This document shows positions 56,286-64,000 of a stretch of 64,000 bases of DNA, one piece after another (within the stretch, counting starts at the first letter, position 1; the number at the start of each line of letters is the position of its first letter). This stretch comes from Xiheimicrobium sp052034585 (lineage in GTDB: Bacteria > Myxococcota > Myxococcia > Myxococcales > Myxococcaceae). Under the pieces are notes generated by a model. The model ran no database searches and was not told the DNA's origin. It saw only the letters and a program-made list of their open reading frames with translations. The stretch spans positions 155,228 to 219,227 of the forward strand of contig JBPOIJ010000005.1 in NCBI GenBank assembly GCA_052034585.1. Reading direction: 5' to 3'. Position numbers and translations under genes: made by a program.

Positions 56286-57920
56286 TCACCAGGGCACCGA
56301 CGGGCCCTTCGTCACCGTCGCGCCTTTGGGGCTCGCCTCTCGCTGGGTGCTCTGATCGGGCATCACCGCGTCCTGGGCGCGGCGGGCGAGCTCGGGCCAC
56401 TCGACGACCGCGCGCTTGACGGCTGTGGCGAGCGCCTGCTGCCCACTCGGGTACGCCGCCGCCGGCCCGCTCACCTTCAGGAAGGCCTGGAGCGCTTCCT
56501 TCCCACTCCTGGTGCGCTCGGTGAGCTCGCGCTCGAGCAGGCCCATCACCGCGGCGTCGAGCTCGGGCGGGCAGTCCTCCCGCACCTCCGAGGGCCTCGG
56601 AATCGGCATCACGAAGACCGCGTTGAGCGAGTCGGGATCGTCTCCGAGGGGAAAGAGCCGGCGCCCGGTGAGGCACTCGTGCAAGGTGACGCCGAGCGCG
56701 AAGAGATCGACTCGACCGTCGATGGGTTCTCCCGCCGCCTGCTCCGGGGCGAGGTAGCCCGGCTTGCCCTTCACGATGCCCACCTGGGTCTGCTCGGTTC
56801 GGCTGGCGGCGCGGGCGATGCCGAAGTCGGCCACCTTCACTTCGCCGAGCACCGAGAGCAGCACGTTGGGCGGGTTCAGATCGCGGTGAATGAGGTTGAG
56901 CGGCTGGCCATCACCACCGACGCGGCGGTGCACGTAGTCGAGCGCCTGACAGAGCTCGATGGCGAGCCAGGTGACGGCCGGGAGCGGCAGGCCCGTCTGC
57001 TGGTGAACGTCGATGACCCGCTTGAGCGAGAGCCCGTCGACGTATTCCATGGCCAGGAAGAAGGCGTCGTTGAAGCGCCCGAAGTCGAGCACCTGCACCA
57101 CGTTCGGGTGGTTGAGCCGGCTGCAGAGCTCGGCCTCGAGGCGGAACAGCCTGAGGAACTCCTGGTCGGCGGAGATCGAGGGGAGAATTCGCTTCAGGGC
57201 GACGATCTTCTGGAAGCCGCCCTCGGGGCTGTAGGTGGCCTTGAAGACCTCGGCCATGCCCCCAGCGCCGACGCGATCGTGCAGCAGGTACTTGCCCATC
57301 ACGTCGCGCATCCGCACCGCGCTCAAGGCCTCCGAGGCGCGGCGGTTCAAGTGCCCGACGAAGAGCGCGGTCACCACTCCGGACGCGAAGAGGAGCACCA
57401 CCCGCACCGCGAAGAGGCCCGGCCGCAGCGTCACCAGCGCATCGGGCGGCAGGCGCGGAACGGCGAGCACGAGGTACAGCAGCACGTACTCGACGGCGGC
57501 GATGGTGCCTGCACCCAAGGAGAGCGCGCGGCTCCCACGGAAGCCGGAGAGCACCACGAGGGTCGCCCACACCACCGGCAGCGGCGCGGTCAGGGCGTAC
57601 TCGACGCTGTAGAGGCTGCTGTCGGCGATGAAGAAGAGCGACGGGATCGAGACCTCGATGGCCACGTTCACCCAGCGCAGCACCGGCGAATACCAGCCGC
57701 GGCGGAGCGCTCGATCTTGCACGAAGAAATAGAGGGTCAGCGTCGCCAAGACGGCGGCCAGGACGGCTGCGAGGGTCCAACCGATGAGCGACCCGAGGGC
57801 GAGGGCGGTGAGGGTGCCCAGGCCGCTCGCGACGCTCATGAAGCGCGCCACCGACGCTTCCCGCATCGGCGCGTCCTTCTGGAGGTGCTCCTCGAGGGCA
57901 GTGGTGAGCGGGGGCTGCAC
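56286..57920 (-). CDS. Polytopic membrane serine/threonine kinase
   Basis: A 544-residue protein with an unusual order: six or so membrane segments (about residues 28-190) precede the kinase domain (about 211-480). The glycine loop is VGAGGMAEVF, the ATP-binding lysine is K243 (ALKRIL), the catalytic loop is HRDLNPPN at 345-352 (Asn replaces the usual Lys after Leu), DFG is at 365-367, and GKPGYLAPEQ ends the activation segment. Myxobacterial kinases with altered catalytic-loop lysine exist; activity is uncertain. The membrane part resembles sensor modules. Ends 44 bp before a small lipoprotein gene on the same strand. Confidence 0.88.
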   Translation of the reverse strand: MQPPLTTALEEHLQKDAPMREASVARFMSVASGLGTLTALALGSLIGWTLAAVLAAVLATLTLYFFVQDRALRRGWYSPVLRWVNVAIEVSIPSLFFIADSSLYSVEYALTAPLPVVWATLVVLSGFRGSRALSLGAGTIAAVEYVLLYLVLAVPRLPPDALVTLRPGLFAVRVVLLFASGVVTALFVGHLNRRASEALSAVRMRDVMGKYLLHDRVGAGGMAEVFKATYSPEGGFQKIVALKRILPSISADQEFLRLFRLEAELCSRLNHPNVVQVLDFGRFNDAFFLAMEYVDGLSLKRVIDVHQQTGLPLPAVTWLAIELCQALDYVHRRVGGDGQPLNLIHRDLNPPNVLLSVLGEVKVADFGIARAASRTEQTQVGIVKGKPGYLAPEQAAGEPIDGRVDLFALGVTLHECLTGRRLFPLGDDPDSLNAVFVMPIPRPSEVREDCPPELDAAVMGLLERELTERTRSGKEALQAFLKVSGPAAAYPSGQQALATAVKRAVVEWPELARRAQDAVMPDQSTQREASPKGATVTKGPSVPW

Positions 57921-57978
57921 GAAACGAGCTTACGAAACTGCCGCGCGAGGAGATTGCCCCACCCCCTCGGATTCTTCG

Positions 57979-58542
57979 TCAGCCGCCTGGCGGTCGAAGG
58001 GTCGGGCCGTGAAGGCCGTCCTTGCGAATGAGGGGGAGCTTCTCGAGGTCGATCGTCCCCTCTCCATTGAGGGCCGTCGCCGGGCCGCCATCGGAGTCGA
58101 TGCGCTGCCACACGCCGTAGAGCCCGCGTCGGCAGAGATGGTTGAACCGGTTCGCGTCGATGCACAGCCGAAACACCTCGCCGGCCCTGAGCCACTGCTC
58201 GGGCCCGGTTCCTGGACCGGTGAGCAGCTGCACCGCGTACTGGAGTTCCTTGGAGTCGGGAGAGTCGAACGGAGACGGCTCGAGCTCGGGCTTGGGCCCG
58301 CTGGGCCGAATGGCGTCGACTGGTGGCACGCTCCCGTCGCGCGCAGCGGCGAGCGGCTCGGGTGGTTCGTCGGGCGTGTCCATCGCGGTCGCACGCGTGC
58401 CCGCCGGCGGCGAGGTGGGCGAGGGCGCCGTCGTGCCGGCAGGGGCAGCCGAGGGCTCCTTGTCGTCGTCCAAGAGGAGGAACGCCCCCGCCGCGACGAG
58501 CAGCACGGCGACGGCGAGGAGGATGAGGCGTTGCGAGTTCAT
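57979..58542 (-). CDS. Membrane-anchored hypothetical protein
   Basis: A 187-residue protein with one N-terminal membrane helix (LILLAVAVLLVAAGAFLLL) and a Pro/Ala/Thr-rich linker to about residue 95. The small C-terminal domain has two Cys (FRLCIDANRFNHLCRRG). No family is recognised. It begins four bases after the dehydrogenase gene and is probably co-transcribed with it. Confidence 0.68.
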   Translation of the reverse strand: MNSQRLILLAVAVLLVAAGAFLLLDDDKEPSAAPAGTTAPSPTSPPAGTRATAMDTPDEPPEPLAAARDGSVPPVDAIRPSGPKPELEPSPFDSPDSKELQYAVQLLTGPGTGPEQWLRAGEVFRLCIDANRFNHLCRRGLYGVWQRIDSDGGPATALNGEGTIDLEKLPLIRKDGLHGPTLRPPGG

Positions 58543-58546
58543 CTGC

Positions 58547-59440
58547 TCACTTCCCGATGCGGTGGTGGCACACGTCTTCGTGCACGGTGACGACGGCCCC
58601 GATGTCTTGGTCGCCCTTTCCTGCAGCGCGCGCGAGGGCGTAGGTCTCCTTCATCGCGGCTGCGGCCGGCGTCGGAATGCGGTGCTGCGCGGCGTTCTCG
58701 ACGAGCAGGCTCAAGTCCTTGTGCATGAGGTCGATGGAGAAGTGGGTGCTGAAGTCGCGCTCGAGCAGCGCCTTGCCCTTGAAGTCGAAGTACGGCGAGC
58801 GAAAGCCCGACGCCTGCACCACCTCGATGAACTTGCGCGGGTCGACGCCGGCCTTCGAGGTGAGCAGCAGCCCTTCCGAGAAGGCCTGCAGCATCGAGGC
58901 GATGAGCCCGTTGCCGGCGAGCTTCACCTGAGTGCCCGCGCCGAGCGCCCCGCAGTGAATCACCTTCTCGCCGACGGCCTGGAAGATGGGCTGTGCGCGC
59001 GCCATCGCCCCCTCGGAGCCGCCCGTCATGATGACGAGGGTGCCCTTCTCGGCGCCGTTCTTCGAGCCGGTCACCGGCGCGTCCACCACGTCGACGCCCT
59101 TGGCGCCGAAGGCCGCCCCGAGCTTCTGCACGAGCGCGACCGAGACGGTGGAGAAGTCGATGAAGAGCTGGCCCGCCTTGGCGGTCGAGAGGAGGCCGTC
59201 CTTGCCGAAGGCGAGCTCGTCGAGCGCCGGCACGTCGGCGACGCAGGTGCAGAAGGCGTCGGTGGTGGCGGCGACCTCGGCGGGCGTGGCGGCGACGCGA
59301 ATGCCGTGAGAGGCGAGGGCCTCGGCGCGAGCGCGCGTGCGGTTCCACACCGTCACCTCGAAGCCCTTCTTCTTCAGGTTGGCGGCCATGCGGCTGCCCA
59401 TCAGGCCGAGGCCGAGAAACCCAACGTGTCGGATGCTCAT
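58547..59440 (-). CDS. Beta-hydroxyacid dehydrogenase family NAD(P)-dependent oxidoreductase
   Basis: A 297-residue enzyme of the 6-phosphogluconate/3-hydroxyisobutyrate dehydrogenase superfamily. The Rossmann dinucleotide site is GFLGLGLMGSRMAANL (residues 7-22), followed by VWNRT. The substrate-binding signature is DAPVTGSKNGAEKGTL, and the catalytic lysine lies in VKLAGNG (K-x3-N). Members reduce succinic or glyoxylic semialdehyde or oxidise 3-hydroxyisobutyrate; which is unclear here. The ATG at 59440 has GGGAGCA upstream, which decides it over the longer frame from 59605. Confidence 0.9.
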   Translation of the reverse strand: MSIRHVGFLGLGLMGSRMAANLKKKGFEVTVWNRTRARAEALASHGIRVAATPAEVAATTDAFCTCVADVPALDELAFGKDGLLSTAKAGQLFIDFSTVSVALVQKLGAAFGAKGVDVVDAPVTGSKNGAEKGTLVIMTGGSEGAMARAQPIFQAVGEKVIHCGALGAGTQVKLAGNGLIASMLQAFSEGLLLTSKAGVDPRKFIEVVQASGFRSPYFDFKGKALLERDFSTHFSIDLMHKDLSLLVENAAQHRIPTPAAAAMKETYALARAAGKGDQDIGAVVTVHEDVCHHRIGK

Positions 59441-59477
59441 GAATTGCTCCCAGGGTTCTGCATAGAGTGCTCGGCGA

Positions 59478-59690
59478 ATGCGCCTACCACTGCTCTTTCG
59501 CCGCGAGAACTCCGCTGCCGCGAAGGCGGAGCGACAGGCGCGCCTCGAGCGGGCGGTGACCGAAGGCCTGCGCCGGCTGGCGAGCGTGCTGGAGCAGGCC
59601 GCCACCCTCGTCGAGAAGCAGCGTCTCGAGCGCGAGGGCTACGAGCAGAAGAAGACCTTCCTCGAGCGGACGGACTCCACCAAGCGCTGA
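59478..59690 (+). CDS. Small coiled, charged protein
   Basis: A 70-residue basic, helical protein (AAKAERQARLERAVTEGLRRL, EKQRLEREGYEQKK) with no signal. It ends three bases before the acyltransferase GTG and is likely co-transcribed with it. It diverges from the dehydrogenase gene over 37 bp. Function unknown. Confidence 0.6.
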   Translation: MRLPLLFRRENSAAAKAERQARLERAVTEGLRRLASVLEQAATLVEKQRLEREGYEQKKTFLERTDSTKR

Positions 59691-59693
59691 CCC

Positions 59694-61013
59694 GTGTTCT
59701 ACCGAGCCTTCCGTCTGGTGATGACCGCGCTCTTGCGCAACTTCTTCCGCGTCGAGGCGGTGGTCGACCCACAGCAGGCGCTCGCGACGGCTGGTCCGGT
59801 CATCTTCGTCGGCAATCACCCCAACGGGTTGGTCGACCCAGGGCTGCTCTTCGTGCTCGTTCGCCGCCACGTCACCTTCCTCGCCAAGGCGCCGCTGTTC
59901 TCGATGCCGGTGCTCGGGTGGATCCTCAGAGGGCTCGATGCGCTCCCGGTGTTCCGCAAGCAGGACGGGGCGGATCCGGTGAAGAACGACTCGACGCTCC
60001 AGGCGAGCGTCGGCGCGCTGGTGAAGGGCCGCGCCATCACCCTGTTCCCCGAGGGGAAGAGTCACTCCGAGCCGCAACTCGCCGAGCTCAAGACGGGCTG
60101 CGCGCGAATCGCCCTCGACGCGGTGGCCAAGGGCGCGATGGTGCGCATCGTGCCGGTCGGCATCACCTACGCCGAGAAGAACCGCTTCCGCAGCCGGGTG
60201 CACGTCGAGACCGGGGCGGTGCTCGAGGTGAAGGACTTCTCCACCGGACAGGGCTCCGCCGACGCCGAGGCGGTGCGCAGGCTCACCGACGCGATCGCCG
60301 CCGGCTTGTCGAAGGTGACCCTCAACCTCGAGCAGTGGGAAGACCTGCCGATCGTCGAGACCGCGGAGGCGCTGTACGCGCTCGAGCAGAAGGAGAAGGC
60401 GGGTGACGTCGATCGCACGAAGGCGTTCGCGCGCGGAGTGTCGCTCCTTCGTGCCGAGCAACCGGAGCGCTTCGATCGACTGAAGACCGAGGTCGCGAGC
60501 TTTCGGAGACGGCTCGATCTGGTGCAGGTGAAGCCCGCCGAGCTGACCTTCGAGTATCGGCCCGCGACGGTGGCGCGGTTCGTCGTTCGAAACCTCGTCT
60601 GGCTCCTCGGCTTGCCCGTGTTCCTCGTGGGCATGGTCGTGTTCTTCATTCCTTATTGGATTCCCATCGGCGTGGTGGCGCTCACCAAGGCGCAGAAGGA
60701 CGTGGAGTCGACCTTCAAGGTGCTGACGCTGCTGTTGCTCGCGCCGTTCTGGTGGGCGCTGCTCACCGTGCTCGCCTGGTGGCAGCTCGGCGTGATCGCC
60801 GGAGTGGCGACGCTCGTGGTGACGCCCGCGCTCGCGCTCTTCACCCGCTGGTACCTCGAGCGGCGCATGGCGGCGCTGCGTGATGCGCGGGTGTTCTTCT
60901 TGTTCTTCTCTCGCGCGGCCCTCAAGCGTCGGCTCGTGGCCGAAGGAACCGACGTCGCGAAGCAGATCGAGGCCGTCGCGAACGAGCTGCGTCCACGGGT
61001 GACAGGCTCCTGA
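59694..61013 (+). CDS. PlsC-type lysophospholipid acyltransferase
   Basis: A 439-residue membrane acyltransferase. The catalytic motif is NHPNGLVD at residues 41-48 (NHx4-5D type), followed by FLAKAPLFSMPVLGWIL, the FPEG motif in LFPEGKS near 118 and VPVGITY. Two or three membrane segments lie at about 303-380 (LVWLLGLPVFLVGMVVFFIPY, FKVLTLLLLAPFWWALLTVL). It would acylate a lysophospholipid or glycerol-3-phosphate derivative. It is longer than the 240-residue PlsC and resembles fused membrane forms. The GTG at 59694 was chosen for the three-base gap to the upstream gene. Confidence 0.85.
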   Translation: MFYRAFRLVMTALLRNFFRVEAVVDPQQALATAGPVIFVGNHPNGLVDPGLLFVLVRRHVTFLAKAPLFSMPVLGWILRGLDALPVFRKQDGADPVKNDSTLQASVGALVKGRAITLFPEGKSHSEPQLAELKTGCARIALDAVAKGAMVRIVPVGITYAEKNRFRSRVHVETGAVLEVKDFSTGQGSADAEAVRRLTDAIAAGLSKVTLNLEQWEDLPIVETAEALYALEQKEKAGDVDRTKAFARGVSLLRAEQPERFDRLKTEVASFRRRLDLVQVKPAELTFEYRPATVARFVVRNLVWLLGLPVFLVGMVVFFIPYWIPIGVVALTKAQKDVESTFKVLTLLLLAPFWWALLTVLAWWQLGVIAGVATLVVTPALALFTRWYLERRMAALRDARVFFLFFSRAALKRRLVAEGTDVAKQIEAVANELRPRVTGS

Positions 61014-61376
61014 AGTCGGAGGCGGGTTGGTCGTGCCTCCTGATGCCTCGAGGGCCGAAGCTCGCGAGGAATGACTTCACGCTCCGAGATCGGCGCGCCT
61101 CGCGAATCGTTTGGCCGGTCGTGCGCCGAGGCAGCAGGAGCCGTCGGATTGCGCCATCGGTCCTTCGACGTTCGCTGATCACCCGCGTGGGGTGAATTCC
61201 CGTCCACGATGGGCACGCCGCTCCGTGGGCCGGGTCGGCGTGAATGCGTCAATCGCGCGACGCAACGGCTCGCGGTGGCTCAGCCGCTTCCACGCTCTGC
61301 GCGACCTTCAAGTCGGCGCGCTCGGTTGAAGTCCTGGCCCTTGACGAAGGTGCTTCACTCGGGCGACGACCACCCC
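61014..61376. other. Intergenic region
   Basis: A 363-bp stretch between the acyltransferase and the sigma factor. It holds a possible terminator hairpin at 61018-61040 at its left end. The rest has an open plus-strand frame from 61209 that merges into the sigma gene, but it is Arg-rich and not clearly coding. The sigma start is uncertain within 61326-61377. Confidence 0.5.
61018..61040 (+). terminator. Hairpin after the acyltransferase gene
   Basis: GGAGGC (61018-61023) and GCCTCC (61035-61040) form a perfect 6-bp stem with an 11-base loop, four bases past the acyltransferase stop. No T-tract follows, so confidence is low. Confidence 0.35.
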
Positions 61377-62144
61377 GTGTCGGAGTCCCTCTCCACCATT
61401 CTCGAAGCGGGCCAGCGCAAGTACCCGGGGGTCAGCGTCGCCGAACCCGTGCTCGCCGCAGCGCTCGCTCGCGTCGCGCCTGCCTCCGACTGGAGCCAGC
61501 TCGTCGTCGAGGACGTCTTCCTCGTCGCGGCCTGTCTCGAAGGGAACTCGGCCGCGCTCGCGGTGCTCGAGCAGCTGATCAGCCGGCTGTGTGCGCTCGC
61601 CGCGAAGGGCGCGGAGGTGGTCGAGCTCGAGCAGCGCGTTCGCCTGTCGCTCCTGGTCAAGACGGAAACGACCGCGCCGAAGCTCACCCAGTATGCGGGC
61701 CGTGGTGCGTTGGTGAAGTGGCTCTCCGCCGTCGTGCAGCGCCTCGCCTTGAACCTCGCTCGGGAGAAGAAGCCGACCGAGTCGGACTCCGGGCTCCACG
61801 CCCACCCCGCCCCGCAGTCGGACCCGGAGCGCGCCCTGATGCGCGAGAAAGACGGCGCCGTCTTCAAGCAGGCCTTCCAAGCCGCGCTCGAGGCACTCCC
61901 CGAGAAGACCCGCACCCTGCTGCGCATGTATTACCTCGAGGGCTTCACCGCCGATCAGATCGCCCAGATTCATCAGGTGCACCGGGTGAGCGTCGCGAGG
62001 TGGCTCGGTCAAGCGAAGCGAGAACTCCGCGCTGCCACGCGGGAGCGCCTCGTCCGCGAGGCCGTCTCGCCGTCGCAAGTCGACAGCCTCATGCGGGTCT
62101 CGAACCTGCACTTCGGCGCCTCGCTCGAGCGCGCCTGCTCCTGA
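61377..62144 (+). CDS. Sigma-70 family factor of the Myxococcales-type group
   Basis: A 255-residue protein. The N-terminal two thirds are helical with LVKWLSAVVQRLALNLAREKK, read as region 2-like, preceded by LTQYAGRGAL. The C-terminal region 4 helix-turn-helix is clear: LPEKTRTLLRMYYLEGFTADQIA and HQVHRVSVARWLGQAKREL. The overall layout resembles the Myxococcales-specific sigma group known as gmx1 in family databases. The start is uncertain: GTG at 61377 gives SESLSTILEAG, while in-frame TTG or GTG codons at 61326, 61341 and 61350 are alternatives. It is followed by a lipoprotein and a zinc-finger kinase. Confidence 0.78.
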   Translation: MSESLSTILEAGQRKYPGVSVAEPVLAAALARVAPASDWSQLVVEDVFLVAACLEGNSAALAVLEQLISRLCALAAKGAEVVELEQRVRLSLLVKTETTAPKLTQYAGRGALVKWLSAVVQRLALNLAREKKPTESDSGLHAHPAPQSDPERALMREKDGAVFKQAFQAALEALPEKTRTLLRMYYLEGFTADQIAQIHQVHRVSVARWLGQAKRELRAATRERLVREAVSPSQVDSLMRVSNLHFGASLERACS

Positions 62145-62183
62145 CGGTGTTACAGCTCCGCGCCTGCCCGTGTCCCTGTCGAT

Positions 62184-62200
62184 GACTGGCTTTTCCAGTC
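62184..62200 (+). terminator. Hairpin followed by T-rich sequence
   Basis: GACTGG (62184-62189), a five-base loop, then CCAGTC (62195-62200) form a perfect 6-bp stem followed by CATTTTC. It lies between the sigma gene and the lipoprotein gene and is the most intrinsic-terminator-like element seen. It may attenuate rather than stop transcription into the lipoprotein and kinase genes. Confidence 0.45.
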
Positions 62201-62220
62201 CATTTTCAGGGTGCACTCGC

Positions 62221-62937
62221 ATGAATCGCTTCGGTTTCGTCGCTCTCGTTCTCCTCTCTCAAGTCCTCGCCGGCTGTGGGCCCGTCACCCCGACGACTCC
62301 GACGGGTGGAGGCAGCTCCGGCGTCGGCGGAGGCTTCTTTGGAACCGGTGGCGGCTTCAGCACCTCGGGCGGTGGCAGCAGCGGCACCGGCGGCGGCACC
62401 TCGGGAACGGGTGGCGGCACGTCGGGGACCGGCGGCGGCACGTCGGGAACGGGTGGTGGCTCGTCGAGCGCGACGTGGGCCATTGCCGAGTGCGAAGCCG
62501 CGATGGACAAGTTCGCGAACGCCAACTGCGCCGACCGACAGAGCTGGCTCGGCTTCAAGGCCCAATGCCAGCGACTCCCCAGCCCGAACTCGACCGCGCT
62601 GTGCGAGACGCCGCTCTCTCGCGCCAAGGCCTGCCACGCGCAGTTCATCAGCCAGGGCACCGTGTTCTGCAATGGGCCGAACACCGACACCAACGAGACC
62701 TGCGGCGCCGACGTCGTGTTGGGCATCCTCTGCGCTGCGACGGTGAACGCGGGGCCCTGCGCGGGCGTCGCGTGCATGTACAACTCCGATTGCCCCTCGG
62801 GCTGGAGCTGCAACGACCAGACACGGCGCTGCTTCCAGACGAGCGCGCGCTGCCCCGGCCTGCCGTGCAAGTACAACGCAGACTGCCCGACCGGGCTCAC
62901 CTGCAACAACGCCACTGGCCAGTGCAACGCGAACTGA
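62221..62937 (+). CDS. Gly-rich and Cys-rich lipoprotein
   Basis: A 238-residue predicted lipoprotein (lipobox VLAGC, Cys19). Residues about 28-85 are a Gly/Ser/Thr spacer ending in five seven-residue repeats (GGGTSGT type). The C-terminal domain has about 16 Cys in repeated CxxxxDCPxGxxC-like patterns (CMYNSDCPSGWSCND, CKYNADCPTGLTCNN), typical of secreted myxobacterial proteins. It is probably displayed at the cell surface. It lies between the sigma factor and the zinc-finger kinase. Confidence 0.8.
   Translation: MNRFGFVALVLLSQVLAGCGPVTPTTPTGGGSSGVGGGFFGTGGGFSTSGGGSSGTGGGTSGTGGGTSGTGGGTSGTGGGSSSATWAIAECEAAMDKFANANCADRQSWLGFKAQCQRLPSPNSTALCETPLSRAKACHAQFISQGTVFCNGPNTDTNETCGADVVLGILCAATVNAGPCAGVACMYNSDCPSGWSCNDQTRRCFQTSARCPGLPCKYNADCPTGLTCNNATGQCNAN
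62368..62472 (+). repeat. 21-bp tandem repeat encoding GGG[TS]SGT units
   Basis: Five seven-residue units (the first and last diverged) occupy this span. Like the 15-bp arrays at 13011 and 32363, it lies just after a lipobox and would act as a flexible spacer. Confidence 0.7.
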
Positions 62938-62990
62938 GCGTGCTGGAGTGAGCGTGTGGTAGGCCCGCGGCTCCGCACGAGGGACGACCC

Positions 62991-64000
62991 ATGAGCTGCC
63001 TCGACGAAAACGAGCTGGTCGCGTTCGGTGACGGGTCGCTCTCCGGCGAGGCGCTCACCCGGGCGGCGGAGCACCTGCAGCACTGTGAGGCCTGCCGCGC
63101 CGTCCTCGCGACCGTCTACGAAGCCAGCGGCAAGCTGCGCACCTCGCACAGTCGCGCGACCTCTGGCGCGGCGCTCCTGCCTCCCGCGGCGGTGCACTTC
63201 GAACCCGGCGCGACGGTCGGCCGCTACCGGCTCCAGGAACAGCTGGGGAAGGGCGGCATGGGCGCCGTCTACGCCGCGTACGACCCACAGCTCGACCGCC
63301 GGGTCGCCCTCAAGTTCCTCCACGGTGCGCAGCAGGCGTCGGCGACCGAGCGGCTGGTGCGGGAGGCCCAGGCCCTCGCGCGCGTCGCGCACCCGAACGT
63401 CGTCACCGTCTTCGACGTCTCCACCCACGATGGGCAGGTCTTCCTCTCGATGGAGCTGGTCGACGGCGCGACCCTCGCCGACTGGCTCGCCACCCGGCCT
63501 CCGCTCCCGCAGGTGCTCGAGGCCTTCGTCGCCGCGGGCAAGGGCCTCGCTGCGGCGCACTCGGTCGGGGTCGTTCACCGCGACTTCAAGCCGAGCAACG
63601 TGCTCCGCCACAGGGACGGGCGCGTTCGCGTCACCGACTTCGGGCTCGCGCTGTCCACCGCGACGAGCCAGTCCTTCGCCACGAGCGGCGCCCCCGCTTC
63701 CCTCACCCGCTCGGGTGAGCTGCCAGGAACGCCGCTCTACATGGCGCCCGAGCAGCTCGGCGGAGGAGAGGTCGACGCCCGCGCGGATCAGTTCGGCTTC
63801 TGCGCCTCGCTCTACGAAGCCCACCACGGCACCCGGCCCTTCGCCGGGCGAACCCTCGACGAGCTGCGCGCGAACGTCGAGGCCGGCCGGTTCCAGGACA
63901 CGCCCACGCCCCGGCGAGTGCCTCCGCGCCTCGAGCGGGCCGTTCGACGGGGGCTCACCGCGCGCGCGGCCGACCGCTTCCCCGACATGGCCGCGCTGTT
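62991..64000 (+). CDS. Serine/threonine kinase with N-terminal zinc-finger, 3' end outside window
   Basis: The first 336 residues of a kinase. The N-terminus carries an anti-sigma-like zinc finger (H28-x3-C32-x2-C35 in AEHLQHCEACRAVL). The kinase domain starts at GRYRLQEQLGKGGMGAVY, with ATP lysine K108 (ALKFL), HRDFKPSN at 196-203, DFG at 216-218 and GTPLYMAPEQ. The frame is open to the window end. The zinc finger resembles the ZAS domain of anti-sigma factors, and the sigma factor gene at 61377 lies just upstream, so the kinase may bind or control it; this is an inference. A TPR or other C-terminal domain is usual in such kinases. Confidence 0.88.
   Translation, partial: MSCLDENELVAFGDGSLSGEALTRAAEHLQHCEACRAVLATVYEASGKLRTSHSRATSGAALLPPAAVHFEPGATVGRYRLQEQLGKGGMGAVYAAYDPQLDRRVALKFLHGAQQASATERLVREAQALARVAHPNVVTVFDVSTHDGQVFLSMELVDGATLADWLATRPPLPQVLEAFVAAGKGLAAAHSVGVVHRDFKPSNVLRHRDGRVRVTDFGLALSTATSQSFATSGAPASLTRSGELPGTPLYMAPEQLGGGEVDARADQFGFCASLYEAHHGTRPFAGRTLDELRANVEAGRFQDTPTPRRVPPRLERAVRRGLTARAADRFPDMAAL

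Overview
The window reads as a chromosomal segment of a myxobacterium (Myxococcota, probably order Myxococcales; an inference from content). It is very GC-rich with near-saturated GC at third codon positions. It carries three serine/threonine kinases with different accessory domains, many short-lipobox lipoproteins, low-complexity GGSTA or VGGGS spacers, MopE-type Cys/Asp motifs, Kelch, PEGA, HDOD and DUF1552/DUF1592 proteins, and a sigma factor resembling the Myxococcales-specific sigma-70 groups. I saw no rRNA, tRNA, CRISPR array, integrase or insertion sequence.

Layout. 1-5.6 kb (minus): a partial PEGA protein, then an operon of a metallo-beta-lactamase-fold lipoprotein and a zinc/manganese-type ABC importer (binding protein, ATPase, permease) joined by 4-base stop/start overlaps, preceded by a large lipoprotein. 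5.7-10.1 kb (plus): PEGA-tailed kinase, TPR/PEGA protein and MopE-like lipoprotein. 10.1-17.6 kb: alpha/beta hydrolase, DUF3467 protein, several secreted proteins including a GGSTA-tethered lyase-like lipoprotein, and a Kelch lipoprotein. 17.6-24 kb: SWIM/SNF2 helicase, VWA lipoprotein, cyclic-nucleotide-binding protein and a DUF234-type AAA ATPase flanked by repeated TTTGGC motifs. 24-33.5 kb: a multidomain M28 peptidase, pyruvate phosphate dikinase, an HDOD protein divergent from a heme-oxygenase-like di-metal protein, a VGGGS-tethered GH114-like lipoprotein, and an 11-codon Trp-rich mini-ORF with a very strong Shine-Dalgarno. 33.5-41 kb (minus): DUF1592, DUF1552 and SMP-30-like lipoprotein genes run into a eukaryote-type isoleucyl-tRNA synthetase. 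41-49 kb: an ECF sigma factor coupled to a FecR/TPR protein through a 15-codon bridging ORF, a Cys-rich Sel1-repeat protein, a heparinase II/III-like lipoprotein and a large hypothetical protein. 49-55 kb (minus): aminopeptidase N, GT22-like mannosyltransferase and DUF2079 membrane protein. 55-61 kb: a frameshifted LytR_C-like gene, a polytopic membrane kinase, a hydroxyacid dehydrogenase and a PlsC-type acyltransferase. 61.4-64 kb (plus): sigma factor, Cys-rich lipoprotein and zinc-finger kinase running off the end.

Themes. Much of the window is cell-envelope and signalling: at least a dozen predicted lipoproteins, three carbohydrate-active lipoproteins, three kinases and two sigma factors. 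Gene packing is tight, with 4-base overlaps nearly everywhere. Several regulatory or lipoprotein genes have a TAnnnT-like element ending 6-7 bases before the start codon, which suggests leaderless transcripts; others, such as ileS, the DUF1592 gene and the mini-ORF, have clear Shine-Dalgarno sequences. No gene was identified by database search: all calls rest on reading the translations and on knowledge of the families.
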